From contig PWLM01000046.1 in assembly GCA_003560495.1 (NCBI GenBank), positions 32,326 to 96,325 of the forward strand: DNA of 64,000 nt, written 5' to 3'. The notes under the pieces are model-generated. The model ran no database searches and was not told where the DNA came from. It saw only the letters and a program-made list of their open reading frames with translations. Numbering within the stretch: position 1 is the first letter of the stretch; every line of letters starts with the position of its first letter. The translations under genes were made by a program, and so were the position numbers. This DNA is from Bacillus sp. (in: firmicutes). Lineage in GTDB: Bacteria; Bacillota; Bacilli; Bacillales; Salisediminibacteriaceae. Below are positions 42,256 to 51,922 of this stretch, piece by piece.

Positions 42256-44688
42256 TTATTCCTTCAGCTGCTCCCGTTCTTCTTTTGCTATTTCATGCAT
42301 TTTTGAAAACCGCTCGTCTGCCCTCGCAAAAATAGACCCTTCCGGAAATTCCCCATTATTATTACGTTCATATCCTGCATGAAAGCCGGTCAGTATTTCC
42401 AGTCCATCTGCAATATGTCCGATCGCCCAAATATGAAACTGCCCGTTCCGGACCGCTTCCACAACTTCTTCATCGAGCATAAGATTTTTTACATTCTGCT
42501 TTGGAATGATTACCCCCTGCTCGCCGGTCAGGCCGTTTTGACTGCAGATGTGATAAAAACCTTCAACTTTTTCATTAACACCACCGATCGGCTGAATCTC
42601 TCCCCATTGATTAACCGATCCCGTAACAGCCGTACCCTGATGAATTGGCACTTCGGCGAGTGACGAAAGCAGTACATACAGCTCTGTACTGGAAGCACTG
42701 TCCCCGTCAATCATCGTGTACGTCTGCTCGAATGTAATACTTGCGGAAAGCGGGATCGGTCTGTTTTTGGCAAATTGGCCTGACAAAAAACCTGTAAGAA
42801 TCATCATTCCTTTATGATGAATTTGACCGCTCATAGCTGTTTCCCGTTCAATATTGACTATGCCGTTCTTGCCGGCAAATGTCTGCGCCGTGATTTTAGT
42901 CGGAATGCCAAACAGCGAATCTCTCGTTCCCATAACGGCAAGACCATTGATCTGACCGATACGTCTGCCTTTTGTTTCGATCATAATCGTTCCATTATGG
43001 ATCATTTCCCTGAATTTTTCCGGGACATGATTGGATCTCTGCGTTTTTTCAAATAGAGCTTTCTGAATGTGCGTTTTATCGACAATCTCCTCTTCTGCTT
43101 CTTTCGCATAAAAACTCGATTCCACGAGCAGTTTCGTTATATCCTGAAACCGTGTCGTCAATTTTGTTTTTTCATCGACAAGTCTGGAACTGTAGTTAAT
43201 GACATCTGCCACGGCTCTTCGGTGAAAAGGAAGCAGCCCTTCGTCCTCGGCATAGTTTTTTATGAAGCAGGCCATTTTATGATTGTTTTCATCGCTTTTA
43301 GGCATTTCAGTATCAAATTCCACTTTCACTTTAAACAGCTTGTCGAAATCTTCATCGAGTCTGGAGAGCAGTTCATATATATAATAAGACCCTATGATGA
43401 TTATTTTCACGTTCAACGGAATCGGTTCTGGTTTAATCGCACTCGCCGGGAAAAGCCCCCGGTCTTCATTCGGGTTTTCGATCGGTATATTCCCTGACTG
43501 CAAAGCTCTTTTTAACCCAGTCCAGGCATAGGGGTGCTGGAGAAGTTCAGATGCCTGCAGAATCAAATATCCCCCATTGGCCAGATGAAGCGCGCCTGGT
43601 TTAATCATAGTAAAATCTGTAATCAGGTTACCCAGCTGCCCCTGATATTCCACTTTCCCAAAAAGGTTCTGGTACGTTGGATTTGTTTCGTAAATAACCG
43701 GGGCCCCTTCCAGACCTTTATTATTCACAAACAAATTTACCGCGTATCTGAGAAACGGCTTTTCTTTCGGCCCCGCCAGTGCATTCAAAACCGTTTCCTG
43801 CTCCTCTTCCTCCGAAAAAAAGAAATGAAAATGCTCTACCACATCAGAATAATAGGCGTCCAGGTATGTTCCTACCTTCTTATTTTCATAATATTTTTCT
43901 TTCAGCGGAATAAAAAGACTTTTTACTGAATTGGACGTTATTTCCTTCATAAAAGCCTGGACACTCTTCCGGAGCTGATCTTCTTTTTTTTGAATCTGCA
44001 GCACGGTTTCCTGCAGTTTATCCTCAAGCAGCTTCTCCTGTTCTTTAAGGTGCTCTTTCTGCTGCGGGGAAAGCCGTTTGAATTCCTCAACGCTGATCGG
44101 CTTTCCGTCAATAAGAGGAATTGTATTAATACCTCCCGGGGATCGTTCAATTTTATAATGGTGCTCCCCTGCAAAGACTTCGGCCTCTTTCCAGAGCTGC
44201 TCTACACTCCTCCGGAATTCATCTATCATTTTTCTTTTCTGTTTTTCATAGCCGTCGCTTGTGAAAGCACTCCGTATTTCCCTTTCAATATCCATCAGCA
44301 GAATTTCCATGTCCCTGCGGAATTCGTGTCCCTTCCCTGCTTCAAAAGAAATTACTACCGGACGGTCGTGGTTGTCAAAGTTGTGAACGTAGCCCCAGTC
44401 ACGCGGAACTTCTCCTGACTCTGCCATTTTTGAGACGCTTCCCTGCGTGTAGGTCATTCTACCGGTTCCTGCAGGCCCCACTACAAACAAATTATATCCG
44501 TTCTGTTCCACTGCCAGCCCGAAGGACATCGCCTGTTCTGCACGCTTCTGCCCGATCATATCAATACTGCATTTTCCAATATCGTCTGTTGTTTCGAAAT
44601 CAAAAAAATCGTCACGGCACTCTGATCTCAGTTTCTCCGGCGGCAGCCGGTGGGATGATCTTTTCTGGTCGAACTCTTCGGTATTCAT
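42256..44688 (-). CDS. Lon-like ATP-dependent protease (AAA + S16 domain, LonB/LonC-like)
   Basis: FVVGPAGTGRMTYTQG (Walker A-like), S16 region DGDSASSTELYVLLSSLAEVPIHQGTAVTGSVNQWGEIQPIGGVNEKVEGF. Confidence 0.88.
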   Translation of the reverse strand: MNTEEFDQKRSSHRLPPEKLRSECRDDFFDFETTDDIGKCSIDMIGQKRAEQAMSFGLAVEQNGYNLFVVGPAGTGRMTYTQGSVSKMAESGEVPRDWGYVHNFDNHDRPVVISFEAGKGHEFRRDMEILLMDIEREIRSAFTSDGYEKQKRKMIDEFRRSVEQLWKEAEVFAGEHHYKIERSPGGINTIPLIDGKPISVEEFKRLSPQQKEHLKEQEKLLEDKLQETVLQIQKKEDQLRKSVQAFMKEITSNSVKSLFIPLKEKYYENKKVGTYLDAYYSDVVEHFHFFFSEEEEQETVLNALAGPKEKPFLRYAVNLFVNNKGLEGAPVIYETNPTYQNLFGKVEYQGQLGNLITDFTMIKPGALHLANGGYLILQASELLQHPYAWTGLKRALQSGNIPIENPNEDRGLFPASAIKPEPIPLNVKIIIIGSYYIYELLSRLDEDFDKLFKVKVEFDTEMPKSDENNHKMACFIKNYAEDEGLLPFHRRAVADVINYSSRLVDEKTKLTTRFQDITKLLVESSFYAKEAEEEIVDKTHIQKALFEKTQRSNHVPEKFREMIHNGTIMIETKGRRIGQINGLAVMGTRDSLFGIPTKITAQTFAGKNGIVNIERETAMSGQIHHKGMMILTGFLSGQFAKNRPIPLSASITFEQTYTMIDGDSASSTELYVLLSSLAEVPIHQGTAVTGSVNQWGEIQPIGGVNEKVEGFYHICSQNGLTGEQGVIIPKQNVKNLMLDEEVVEAVRNGQFHIWAIGHIADGLEILTGFHAGYERNNNGEFPEGSIFARADERFSKMHEIAKEEREQLKE

Positions 44689-44843
44689 TCAGGAGCCTCC
44701 CACTAATATTTATTATGTCTTTCTTATTACTATTAGACATATAAATTCCAATCCCTTCTTTACGGAATGATGTAATGAAAAATACCGGTTATCCTTATTT
44801 TTAACCGCTCCCCCGAAAGAAAAAGTAAATATCCACCAGAAAA

Positions 44844-44872
44844 AAGCCTCCGTCTTTTATAAGACGGAGGCT
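44844..44872. terminator. Terminator hairpin D-left; exact 29-bp duplicate at 47962-47990
   Basis: aagcctccgtcttttataagacggaggct; A run on the left is the T-tract for minus-strand transcription. Confidence 0.9.
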
Positions 44873-44873
44873 C

Positions 44874-44965
44874 CAGACTGTTTATAAAGTATTTTTTATG
44901 AATGGTTATACGCTTCCCTGCTTCCGCCTTCCAGGGGACGCTTTCCGGCGGGCCGGCTCTTATAG
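44874..44965 (-). mobile_element. Truncated end of the terminator-associated repeat (copy D)
   Basis: cagactgtttataaagtattttttat...ttccctgcttccgccttccaggggacgctttccggcgggccggct matches the reverse complement of the copy B right end. Confidence 0.8.
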
Positions 44966-45019
44966 TTGAGGCTGCTTCACCGTACTTAAGTAATTACGGA
45001 TCGCATGCGTGTTTATTTA

Positions 45020-45283
45020 CTAAAATATAAATAGTACAAATACTGCCACTATTACCGTATTTAAGGGGATGGTAAATACACCCATAGTTTTGGCTTTCTT
45101 TTTATGATCTTCCTGCTGCCGATTAAACTGCGCCTCTAAAAAGAAATTTCCAATGGAAATAATAAGGACCAATAACAAGTACATGGCTACATTCTCTTGG
45201 AATAAATTAGTGAATGCAGGAGACAGCATCAACAGGGTAACTAATTGGATCAGTGAGATAATATACTTATCTAGGAAATTCAT
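45020..45283 (-). CDS. Small membrane protein (about 3 TM), possible immunity protein
   Basis: 87 aa: hydrophobic segments flanking NRQQEDHKKKAK; directly downstream of the bacteriocin-like ORF. Confidence 0.6.
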   Translation of the reverse strand: MNFLDKYIISLIQLVTLLMLSPAFTNLFQENVAMYLLLVLIISIGNFFLEAQFNRQQEDHKKKAKTMGVFTIPLNTVIVAVFVLFIF

Positions 45284-45299
45284 TTGCTCTCCTCCTTCA

Positions 45300-45836
45300 T
45301 TAAGGACACATTAGTTGTCCACCAGTATAAACTAACCCCATACCAGTAGCAACGGCAAGCGCTACTGGGCCTGATACACCTAGGATAACAGCTGCAGTAG
45401 CAAGACTGGTTGTATGACCGAATCCTAGTATGCTAAGCGCATTCGAACAAGTACTCATGGTACCAATCCCGTCATTTTCTCCCTGGGCTTCCGTTGCTGC
45501 ACCAACCATCAATTGTTCCAGTTCCTGTTTGGTGCTATCTCCTTTTTCTCCCGCAATAATTGCATTGAAATGGTTAAAACCGCTTCGTATTTCCCCGTAA
45601 TTGACGGATGAATGATCTCTCGCAGCCTCTTTCAAAGCACTATCGTCCGTAATTACTAATTCTTCGTTTTCAATATCAAATTCAACACTGTTTTCAATCG
45701 CTTCTGCCAGCGCCACATCCTCTGAACTGAGCTCATGATCTGAACTTCCCTGAGCGGCGAAGCTGGTTTAGCCGAAAGTAACAACCAACAAAACAGTCAC
45801 CATCAACATCGCAAAACTTTTCTTCAACATTCCCAT
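45300..45836 (-). pseudogene. Bacteriocin-like secreted peptide precursor with in-frame TAA in the signal peptide
   Basis: Continuous frame MGMLKKSFAMLMVTVLLVVTFG*TSFAAQGSSDHELSSEDVALAEAIENSVEF...GTMSTCSNALSILGFGHTTSLATAAVILGVSGPVALAVATGMGLVYTGGQLMCP; annotated ORF starts only at GTG 45716. Confidence 0.65.
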
Positions 45837-46197
45837 TTTTCCAACTCCATTCTATGAATTTTTCACTACGGTGAACAATTTACTAAAAAATATTTACAAT
45901 TTCAAGTTCTTCCATGATGATAATGGCCGTAAACTAATAATTTTTTTAAAACAGTATAAATAAGCAAGGTTAATATTAATGAATTTCCAATTATAGTTAT
46001 ATATTGTAATTTAATCACTTGATGATAAGAATAAATATTTAAAAGTAAAAAAATATCTTCAGTCTTCTAAAGCTCTTAGATAAGATTGACTCCATAACAT
46101 TCTATCAGCCTCATAGAGCGAACTTCTTTTTCCTATGCTCCCTGGTCCTGTAATTCTTCCATAACCGGAGTCATAATAGAGGAAAGGAGCTGATAGT

Positions 46198-46450
46198 ATG
46201 CAAAGAAATGAGTTTGTTGAACATGTTTCCTGTTCCATTGTGAAAGGCCGCTATTATCATGTGGGGATTATTCCTGAAACCAACTGGCAGTGCGACGACT
46301 ACGATGGGCCGGCAATAACGGTCAAAGTATATTTTGTAGGAAACAGCAGCACCCAGAACTATCCGCCGCAATACGCGCCGAAAGATCGGCTCCGCATCCG
46401 GGAAGCAGAAGACCGTCTTTGGGAAAAGTATAATCTATCATATGTTAATA
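46198..46450 (+). CDS. Hypothetical protein, mobile-element type (3' end uncertain)
   Basis: ORF MQRNEFVEHVSCSIVKGRYYHVGIIPETNWQCDDYDGPAITVKV... with RBS ggaaaggagctg; frame runs to 46608 but passes through a terminator-like hairpin at 46459 and overlaps the next gene. Confidence 0.45.
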
Positions 46451-46458
46451 ATTTACGC

Positions 46459-46486
46459 AGGACCGTCCATTTGGGCGGTCTATTTT
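46459..46486 (+). terminator. Hairpin gaccgtccatttgggcggtctatttttg
   Basis: 8-bp stem (gaccgtcc/gggcggtc) plus T run. Confidence 0.6.
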
Positions 46487-46513
46487 TGTTTTCAATCAAA
46501 AATAGAAGGAGAG

Positions 46514-47559
46514 ATGACCATGGCACGATTAGCAAGCCAGTCCAAAGCAGGATACTATCCGATACCAGTAGAGGAAATAGAGCGTATCATACCGCATTTG
46601 CGGATTAACTATGTTCCGGGAGAACAGGAATACATTAACGCCCTTGATCCCTGCTGCGGGGAAGGCGAAGCGCTCCAGATCTTTTCAAATGCCATGAAGC
46701 CGGTAGACGCCATCCGCTTTACGTCCTACGGCGTCGAACTGGAACAAACCCGCTTTGAAAAAGCAGCGGCTGTCCTTGACCACACCATTCATGAAGATTA
46801 TGCTCTGCTTCGCGCCAACGATGCTTACTCCATGATGGGGCTTAATCCACCGTATGATGAAAATTATAAGGAGCGCAGTGAACTCCGCTTCTTACGAACG
46901 CTTTCGGGAAAAGCAAAAAACGTTCTCTGTAAAAACGGCCTTCTAATGTTTTGCATTCCGCAGGCGGTTCTGGCTCCTTGTGCAATCCACCTGACAAAGA
47001 CATTCAAGGATATTCGCGTCTTTCGATTCACCGACGACTTCTTTGATCAGTTTGAGCAGGTGGTTGTCTTTGGAAGTCATGGTTCTTCCCCGTTGACAGA
47101 ACAGCGGAAGCAGGCAAAACACCTTCGTGCCCAGAAGTCGATCCGAAAGAAATTCTGACACTGGCTGAAATGGAAGAGGAAACCTTTGTCATTCCTGCTC
47201 ACAAAGAAGGGGTAAAAATCTTCCGGGCGGATGCGCTAAATAAAGAAGAGCTTTCCAAAGACCTGGCCTCCTCTACGGTATTTTCCGAATTTCAGCAGCG
47301 GGTCACGGTCTCGATTAACCGCATCATTATGAAGCAGCCCATTCTCCCGCTTAAATCCACCCTCGACGGTGTCGCGGTAGCGAGTGGTGCCATTGGAGGG
47401 AATCTTGGGACACATATCGTAAGCGGTGTAACCAAACCCATCACGCGCATTCACCCGATATATGACGATGAAGGAAAATTTACCGGAGAAAAACATGTGA
47501 AGTTTCATACCTCCGCTGTCCGCATTTTCACGCAGAATGGCGTTCACGAACTGATCTAA
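46514..47559 (+). pseudogene. DUF6094-like SAM-dependent N6-adenine-type DNA methyltransferase, frameshifted
   Basis: ALDPCCGEGEAL (motif I), GLNPPYDENY (NPPY motif IV); frame breaks near 47135 and the downstream frame (EVDPKEILTLAEMEEETFVIPAHKEG...) reads as its continuation. Confidence 0.65.
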
Positions 47560-47580
47560 TTGTAGAAAGGATAAAGTCTG

Positions 47581-47961
47581 TTGATTACCACAAAAAAACC
47601 ATTGTATAACAATCGTCTGATCATGCAGGGGGCACACCATACGATTGATACCGTCCTGCATTTTCTTGTCTACGAACCAGATCACCATCCCAAGCGCCTG
47701 CATAAACTCGTTGTAGCAAGCTTCGTTGGGGGACCCGACGCTGTGACGGCTCTTGGAGCGGGCATTGCAGAGGGGCGGGTCATGAGCTGTAACCGTGAGG
47801 ACTATGTCAGGGGACCGGAATCATTTCGTCGACTGGAGCGCCGCATCGGGCTGAATGATATTTCCCATGTGATTCTTTATTCTTCCATTGCGGCGATCTC
47901 CGGGATTGTCGAATCACCGGAACCGAGTGACGATACGGAAAGCTATATTATCGACATGCAG
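47581..47961 (+). pseudogene. 3'-truncated hypothetical protein of mobile-element type
   Basis: MITTKKPLYNNRLIMQGAHHTIDTVLHFLVYEPDHHPKRLHKLVVASFVGG...DTESYIIDMQ, then the frame enters the terminator hairpin at 47962. Confidence 0.6.
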
Positions 47962-47990
47962 AAGCCTCCGTCTTTTATAAGACGGAGGCT
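47962..47990. terminator. Terminator hairpin D-right (exact duplicate of 44844-44872)
   Basis: aagcctccgtcttttataagacggaggct, downstream of the minus-strand gene at 48003. Confidence 0.9.
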
Positions 47991-48002
47991 TCAAAAGCGT
48001 TA

Positions 48003-48260
48003 CTATACCAGTCCGCTCTGCCAGGATCGGACTTCATGGTTGATAGAAGCAAATTCTTTTTCGGTCATCGGCGGGACAATCCGGTACATTACAGTTTCCG
48101 GATTCGCAAGAAACTGTCGGATCTCTGCCCGTCCGATCCGGAAAGTTTCAGCGAATACTGCTTCGTCGTTCTTTTCTGTATATAACTCTATGCCTGTATT
48201 ACCGTGCCAGTCAAAAGCACGGCGTACGAACACGATCTGATGCTTCTGAAAAGTGCTCAA
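48003..48260 (-). CDS. Small hypothetical protein
   Basis: 85 aa intact ORF followed by the duplicated terminator. Confidence 0.65.
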   Translation of the reverse strand: MSTFQKHQIVFVRRAFDWHGNTGIELYTEKNDEAVFAETFRIGRAEIRQFLANPETVMYRIVPPMTEKEFASINHEVRSWQSGLV

Positions 48261-48339
48261 AAATCCCCGCTCCTTCTTGGCTTGATTCTGCCTATAACAT
48301 CTTAACGAATTTCCAGAACTGTTTCAATGATTATTATCT

Positions 48340-48876
48340 TTATTTGAAAAATATTGTGGATACCTTTTCATATTTTGGTGATTTCTGCGGCTGGACTTTG
48401 AAAAGAGACATTTCGTTGACTGTTTCTACAGTCTTCTCCACTTCTCCATACGCAGGAAAAGGGAACGGCCGGTTTCCTTTATATTTTTTTGCGATCGTCA
48501 CGTGCGGCCGGAAGGGTTTGGACGGTACTGGGTAATTGAGGCTGAAAGCTTCTTCGCTCACTGCACTATATAAATTCATGAGCATCTCATTTTCACGCGG
48601 TCTTAAAAAAAGAACACGGGGATAGTCTTTTTTCCCAAAAAAAGCATACTGGTCAAAGTACAGCTTAAAAGAAGAAAATTCTCTGTCTTGAAGTGCAGAC
48701 CACAGTTTCTGCCTTTTACCAGTTTCCCACCCGCCGAGAAACAGCAGCGTCAGATGAAAATCCTCCTTGACCGGAAGTTGTTTAAAATAATTTTTCAGGC
48801 AGAGCTCCTCTTGCAGGGAAACAGCTGTATCAGCTGCTTTTCCTTCCACTTTAATACCAATAAAATAGTGCTCCAA
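48340..48876 (-). CDS. thpR: 2'-5' RNA ligase / RNA 2',3'-cyclic phosphodiesterase family
   Basis: HLTLLFLG and HVTIAKK (HxTx motifs). Confidence 0.9.
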   Translation of the reverse strand: MEHYFIGIKVEGKAADTAVSLQEELCLKNYFKQLPVKEDFHLTLLFLGGWETGKRQKLWSALQDREFSSFKLYFDQYAFFGKKDYPRVLFLRPRENEMLMNLYSAVSEEAFSLNYPVPSKPFRPHVTIAKKYKGNRPFPFPAYGEVEKTVETVNEMSLFKVQPQKSPKYEKVSTIFFK

Positions 48877-48984
48877 TCTTCTTCTCTCCTTTCCAACTCT
48901 TCTGTACTTCTGCTTTCTTCTTAAAAAATGAATGTGTTATAATGGTAAGTAATCTTATCAGAATTTAATCACCAGCAGGAAAGG

Positions 48985-49929
48985 ATGACCAACGTGGCAA
49001 AAGTAGTTGACCGTATGGATGAATTAATCGGGGATACTCCCCTCGTAAAACTGCACCACCTGCCGGAAGCAGGGGGAGCGCAGGTATATTTGAAACTGGA
49101 ATTTATGAATCCGAGCGGAAGTGTTAAAGACCGTGCGGCCTCCAACATGATTGAGCAGGCCGAAAAAGACGGATTACTCACTTCTGAATCAGTTATTATT
49201 GAACCGACTTCCGGAAATACAGGAATCGGCCTGGCAATGAATGCAGCTGCCAAAGGCTACCGGGCCATTCTGACAATGCCTGACACAATGTCCCAGGAAC
49301 GTATTAACCTTCTGAAAGCTTACGGTGCAGAGGTGGAACTGACTCCGGGTGATAAAAAAATGCCTGGAGCTATCGAAAAAGCAAAAGAGCTTGTTGAAAA
49401 AATACCCAACGGCTTTATGCCGATGCAGTTCGAAAATCAGGCTAATTCAGATGCACACCGTACGACTACTGCTGTTGAAATTGAAGAAGCTGTTAAGCAG
49501 ATAGACGGTACACTGGCAGCTTTTGTAGCAACTTCCGGAACGGGAGGCACTATTACTGGAACCGGAGAAGAACTCCGCAGATCCTACCCTGAACTGGCCG
49601 TTCATGTAGTTGAGCCGAAAGGATCTCCTGTCCTGTCCGGTGGAAAACCGGGCCCTCATAAACTTGTAGGGACTTCCCCCGGGTTTGTTCCGCCAATTTT
49701 AAATGAAAAGATTTATGATAAAATTTATCAAATTTCTGATGAAGACGCTTATGAAACTGCCAGAAGACTGGCACGTGAAGAAGGAATTCTTGTCGGACCT
49801 TCCTCCGGTGCAGCCTGCTATGCAGCACTGCAGTCTGCTAAAGACCTCCGTCCCGATGAAGTTGTTGTTGCCATCGCCTGCGATACCGGCGAAAGGTACT
49901 TGTCGACAGACCTTTTTCAATTTGAATAA
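48985..49929 (+). CDS. cysK: Cysteine synthase family protein
   Basis: LGDTPLVKL-like IGDTPLVKLHHL, NPSGSVKDRAASNMIE, EPTSGNTGIGLAM, TSGTGGTITGTG. Confidence 0.95.
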   Translation: MTNVAKVVDRMDELIGDTPLVKLHHLPEAGGAQVYLKLEFMNPSGSVKDRAASNMIEQAEKDGLLTSESVIIEPTSGNTGIGLAMNAAAKGYRAILTMPDTMSQERINLLKAYGAEVELTPGDKKMPGAIEKAKELVEKIPNGFMPMQFENQANSDAHRTTTAVEIEEAVKQIDGTLAAFVATSGTGGTITGTGEELRRSYPELAVHVVEPKGSPVLSGGKPGPHKLVGTSPGFVPPILNEKIYDKIYQISDEDAYETARRLAREEGILVGPSSGAACYAALQSAKDLRPDEVVVAIACDTGERYLSTDLFQFE

Positions 49930-49934
49930 TCCCT

Positions 49935-49968
49935 GCCCCGCCGTTATAAGGCGGGGTTATTTTTATTT
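49935..49968 (+). terminator. Terminator ccccgccgttataaggcggggttattttta
   Basis: Inverted repeat plus T-rich tract after cysK. Confidence 0.85.
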
Positions 49969-50112
49969 TCAGGCTGTCCTCGAAAAAACATATAATAGGA
50001 GCTTCTTTTTACTTCGGTACATTTCCCTGAGTTTTTATGGGAAGACTTTTGTGAATTAACTTGTTTCTCCGTCCTAATATGCCTTTTAAAAGTCATTTCT
50101 GATGTAAGACTT

Positions 50113-51285
50113 TTATACAGAAGGTTTCTTTACGACATGCGGCTGACGACGTGCAAGTACAAACAGCAGAAATGCACCAATAAGCGTCATTATTCCATAA
50201 AAGAAGTAAACGGCCGGAATCGAAAACCAATCAATGATCAGGCCGGCGGAAATACTGAAGAAAAAAGCCCCAAGACCGTTTCCAACGGCTGCATAGATGG
50301 ACACGGCCGTTGCTTTGACTTCTCCAGGAGCAATATCAGTAACATACTGAAGCGCCGCAGGAACAAACAATCCGATACTGAATCCCTGCATAATCGTAGT
50401 AATGTAAATCCACACCGGGTCCGGATTGGTAGCGTAGAATATCCAGCGTATACCGGAAATAAATGCGGCTGCAAATAAAATAAACAATATTCCGCGGCTT
50501 TGAATCCAGGCGCCGGCCCACCTCATAAACGGCACTTCACTTCCTGCTGCAAGAAGAAAAGCAAAACCTACTCCGGCAAGTGATCCTCCGGCAAACTGTA
50601 TTAAAAGGCCAAAATAGAAGTTGTTTGCCATAATCGGCCCGTAAACAAGGAAGGTAATCAAAAGAAAAAGCAGAAAGCCGTCGACTTTTACGAGACGCTT
50701 CATTCCTCCTTTGACATCCACCTTTACAGAGGCAGCCTCATTCGGCATACCGGCTGAGAAAAAAGCACTGATAAGGAGAACGAGGGCAAAACCGTAAAAA
50801 ATAACCTGCAGTCCGAACCAGTCGGATAAGTTTCCCATCACCCAGACAGCTATGGCAAAACCTACAGCCCCCCACATGCGGATTTTTCCGTAGTCTCCTC
50901 CGTGCTTCTTTACATAATTCATCGCAATGCTGTCTGACAACGGAATCAGCGCACTCTGAAATACCGCGAGAGTCGCTGCGATTCCGACAAAAATGGCATA
51001 ATCCTGTGCCGTTATGTATGTCAGACCGGTCGCTCCTGCTCCGATGGAGGCGATCACGAGTAGAAATTTCGGTTTTTTCGTATAGTCACTCAGCATTCCC
51101 CAGAGCGGCTGGCTCAATATCATCACGACCGGCCCTATGGATGTGATAACACCAATCTGTGATCCGGTGAGACCGACATCATCCTGAAGATAAACGGTCA
51201 GTAGTGGAAAGAGACCTCCAAGACCGAAGTAAATAAAGAAAAAATAGCCTTTCATATTAAAAAACGCGCGTTCCTGCATAAACAA
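50113..51285 (-). CDS. MFS transporter
   Basis: 390 aa, 12-TM pattern; GLGGLFPLLTVYLQDDVGLTGSQIGVITSIGPVVMILSQPLWGMLSDYTKKPK. Confidence 0.88.
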   Translation of the reverse strand: MFMQERAFFNMKGYFFFIYFGLGGLFPLLTVYLQDDVGLTGSQIGVITSIGPVVMILSQPLWGMLSDYTKKPKFLLVIASIGAGATGLTYITAQDYAIFVGIAATLAVFQSALIPLSDSIAMNYVKKHGGDYGKIRMWGAVGFAIAVWVMGNLSDWFGLQVIFYGFALVLLISAFFSAGMPNEAASVKVDVKGGMKRLVKVDGFLLFLLITFLVYGPIMANNFYFGLLIQFAGGSLAGVGFAFLLAAGSEVPFMRWAGAWIQSRGILFILFAAAFISGIRWIFYATNPDPVWIYITTIMQGFSIGLFVPAALQYVTDIAPGEVKATAVSIYAAVGNGLGAFFFSISAGLIIDWFSIPAVYFFYGIMTLIGAFLLFVLARRQPHVVKKPSV

Positions 51286-51661
51286 TCCCTGGCTTTCTAT
51301 ATGTAATTTCTGTCTACAGTTCCAGTATACGCTTCCTATTTCCTGCTGAAAAGCAGAAAAACCGAACGATCCAGTGAAATTTACAGAATTTTTACGATTT
51401 TCACTTCTTTTTCGCTTTACGAAACGACAGACCGTAGGTTAAAATATATTAAAAGGAGGGACGTCTTCTGCACGAGCGCGATACAGAATACTAAAACAAC
51501 CGTATTCACTGTGGAAACCTATGATAAACAGAGAAGAGCCTGAGCCATTATATTTTTCAGCTGAAACTTTTGAGTCTGTTTTATCATTATTACCGTTTCG
51601 CCCTTTCTGCACTGGTGTGCTGAGAAGATACCGTGGGTGACAAACAAGAAGGAGTGGTTTT

Positions 51662-51880
51662 TTGAAACCGTCAACTGACCGTATGTTAACTCGTATTAAA
51701 TCTGTTTATCTTTACATTAAACAGAAAGGGAGCGTCTCTACGAAAGATCTGGTTGAAGAATTCGGTACAACTGAACGTACCATTCAACGGGATTTGAACG
51801 TCCTTGAATATAATGGTCTCGTGGAACCACAGGAGCGTGGAACCTGGGCTGTTACCAGTAAAAAAACAAAAGCTTCTTAA
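51662..51880 (+). CDS. ytzE: DeoR-type HTH regulator (YtzE-like)
   Basis: RIKSVYLYIKQKGSVSTKDLVEEFGTTERTIQRDLNVLEYNGLVE. Confidence 0.88.
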   Translation: MKPSTDRMLTRIKSVYLYIKQKGSVSTKDLVEEFGTTERTIQRDLNVLEYNGLVEPQERGTWAVTSKKTKAS

Positions 51881-51922
51881 ACATAAACAAGGAGCGGGCC
51901 CGGCCCGCTCCTTGTTTATGTT
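51880..51922. terminator. Perfect 43-bp palindromic bidirectional terminator
   Basis: aacataaacaaggagcgggcc-c-ggcccgctccttgtttatgtt: 21-bp stem; overlaps both stop codons. Confidence 0.9.

Larger units (their letters stand above)
44874..47961. mobile_element. About 3.1 kb foreign/mosaic insert between duplicated terminator hairpins
   Basis: Bounded by identical 29-bp hairpins; AT-rich stretch at 45.84-46.08 kb; degraded genes; ORF truncated at right boundary. Confidence 0.75.

Noticed and set aside
46514-47961. Methyltransferase region considered as a defence (restriction-modification/BREX-like) system
   Set aside because: No restriction nuclease or other defence component nearby; genes are frameshifted/truncated and resemble mobile-element housekeeping genes.
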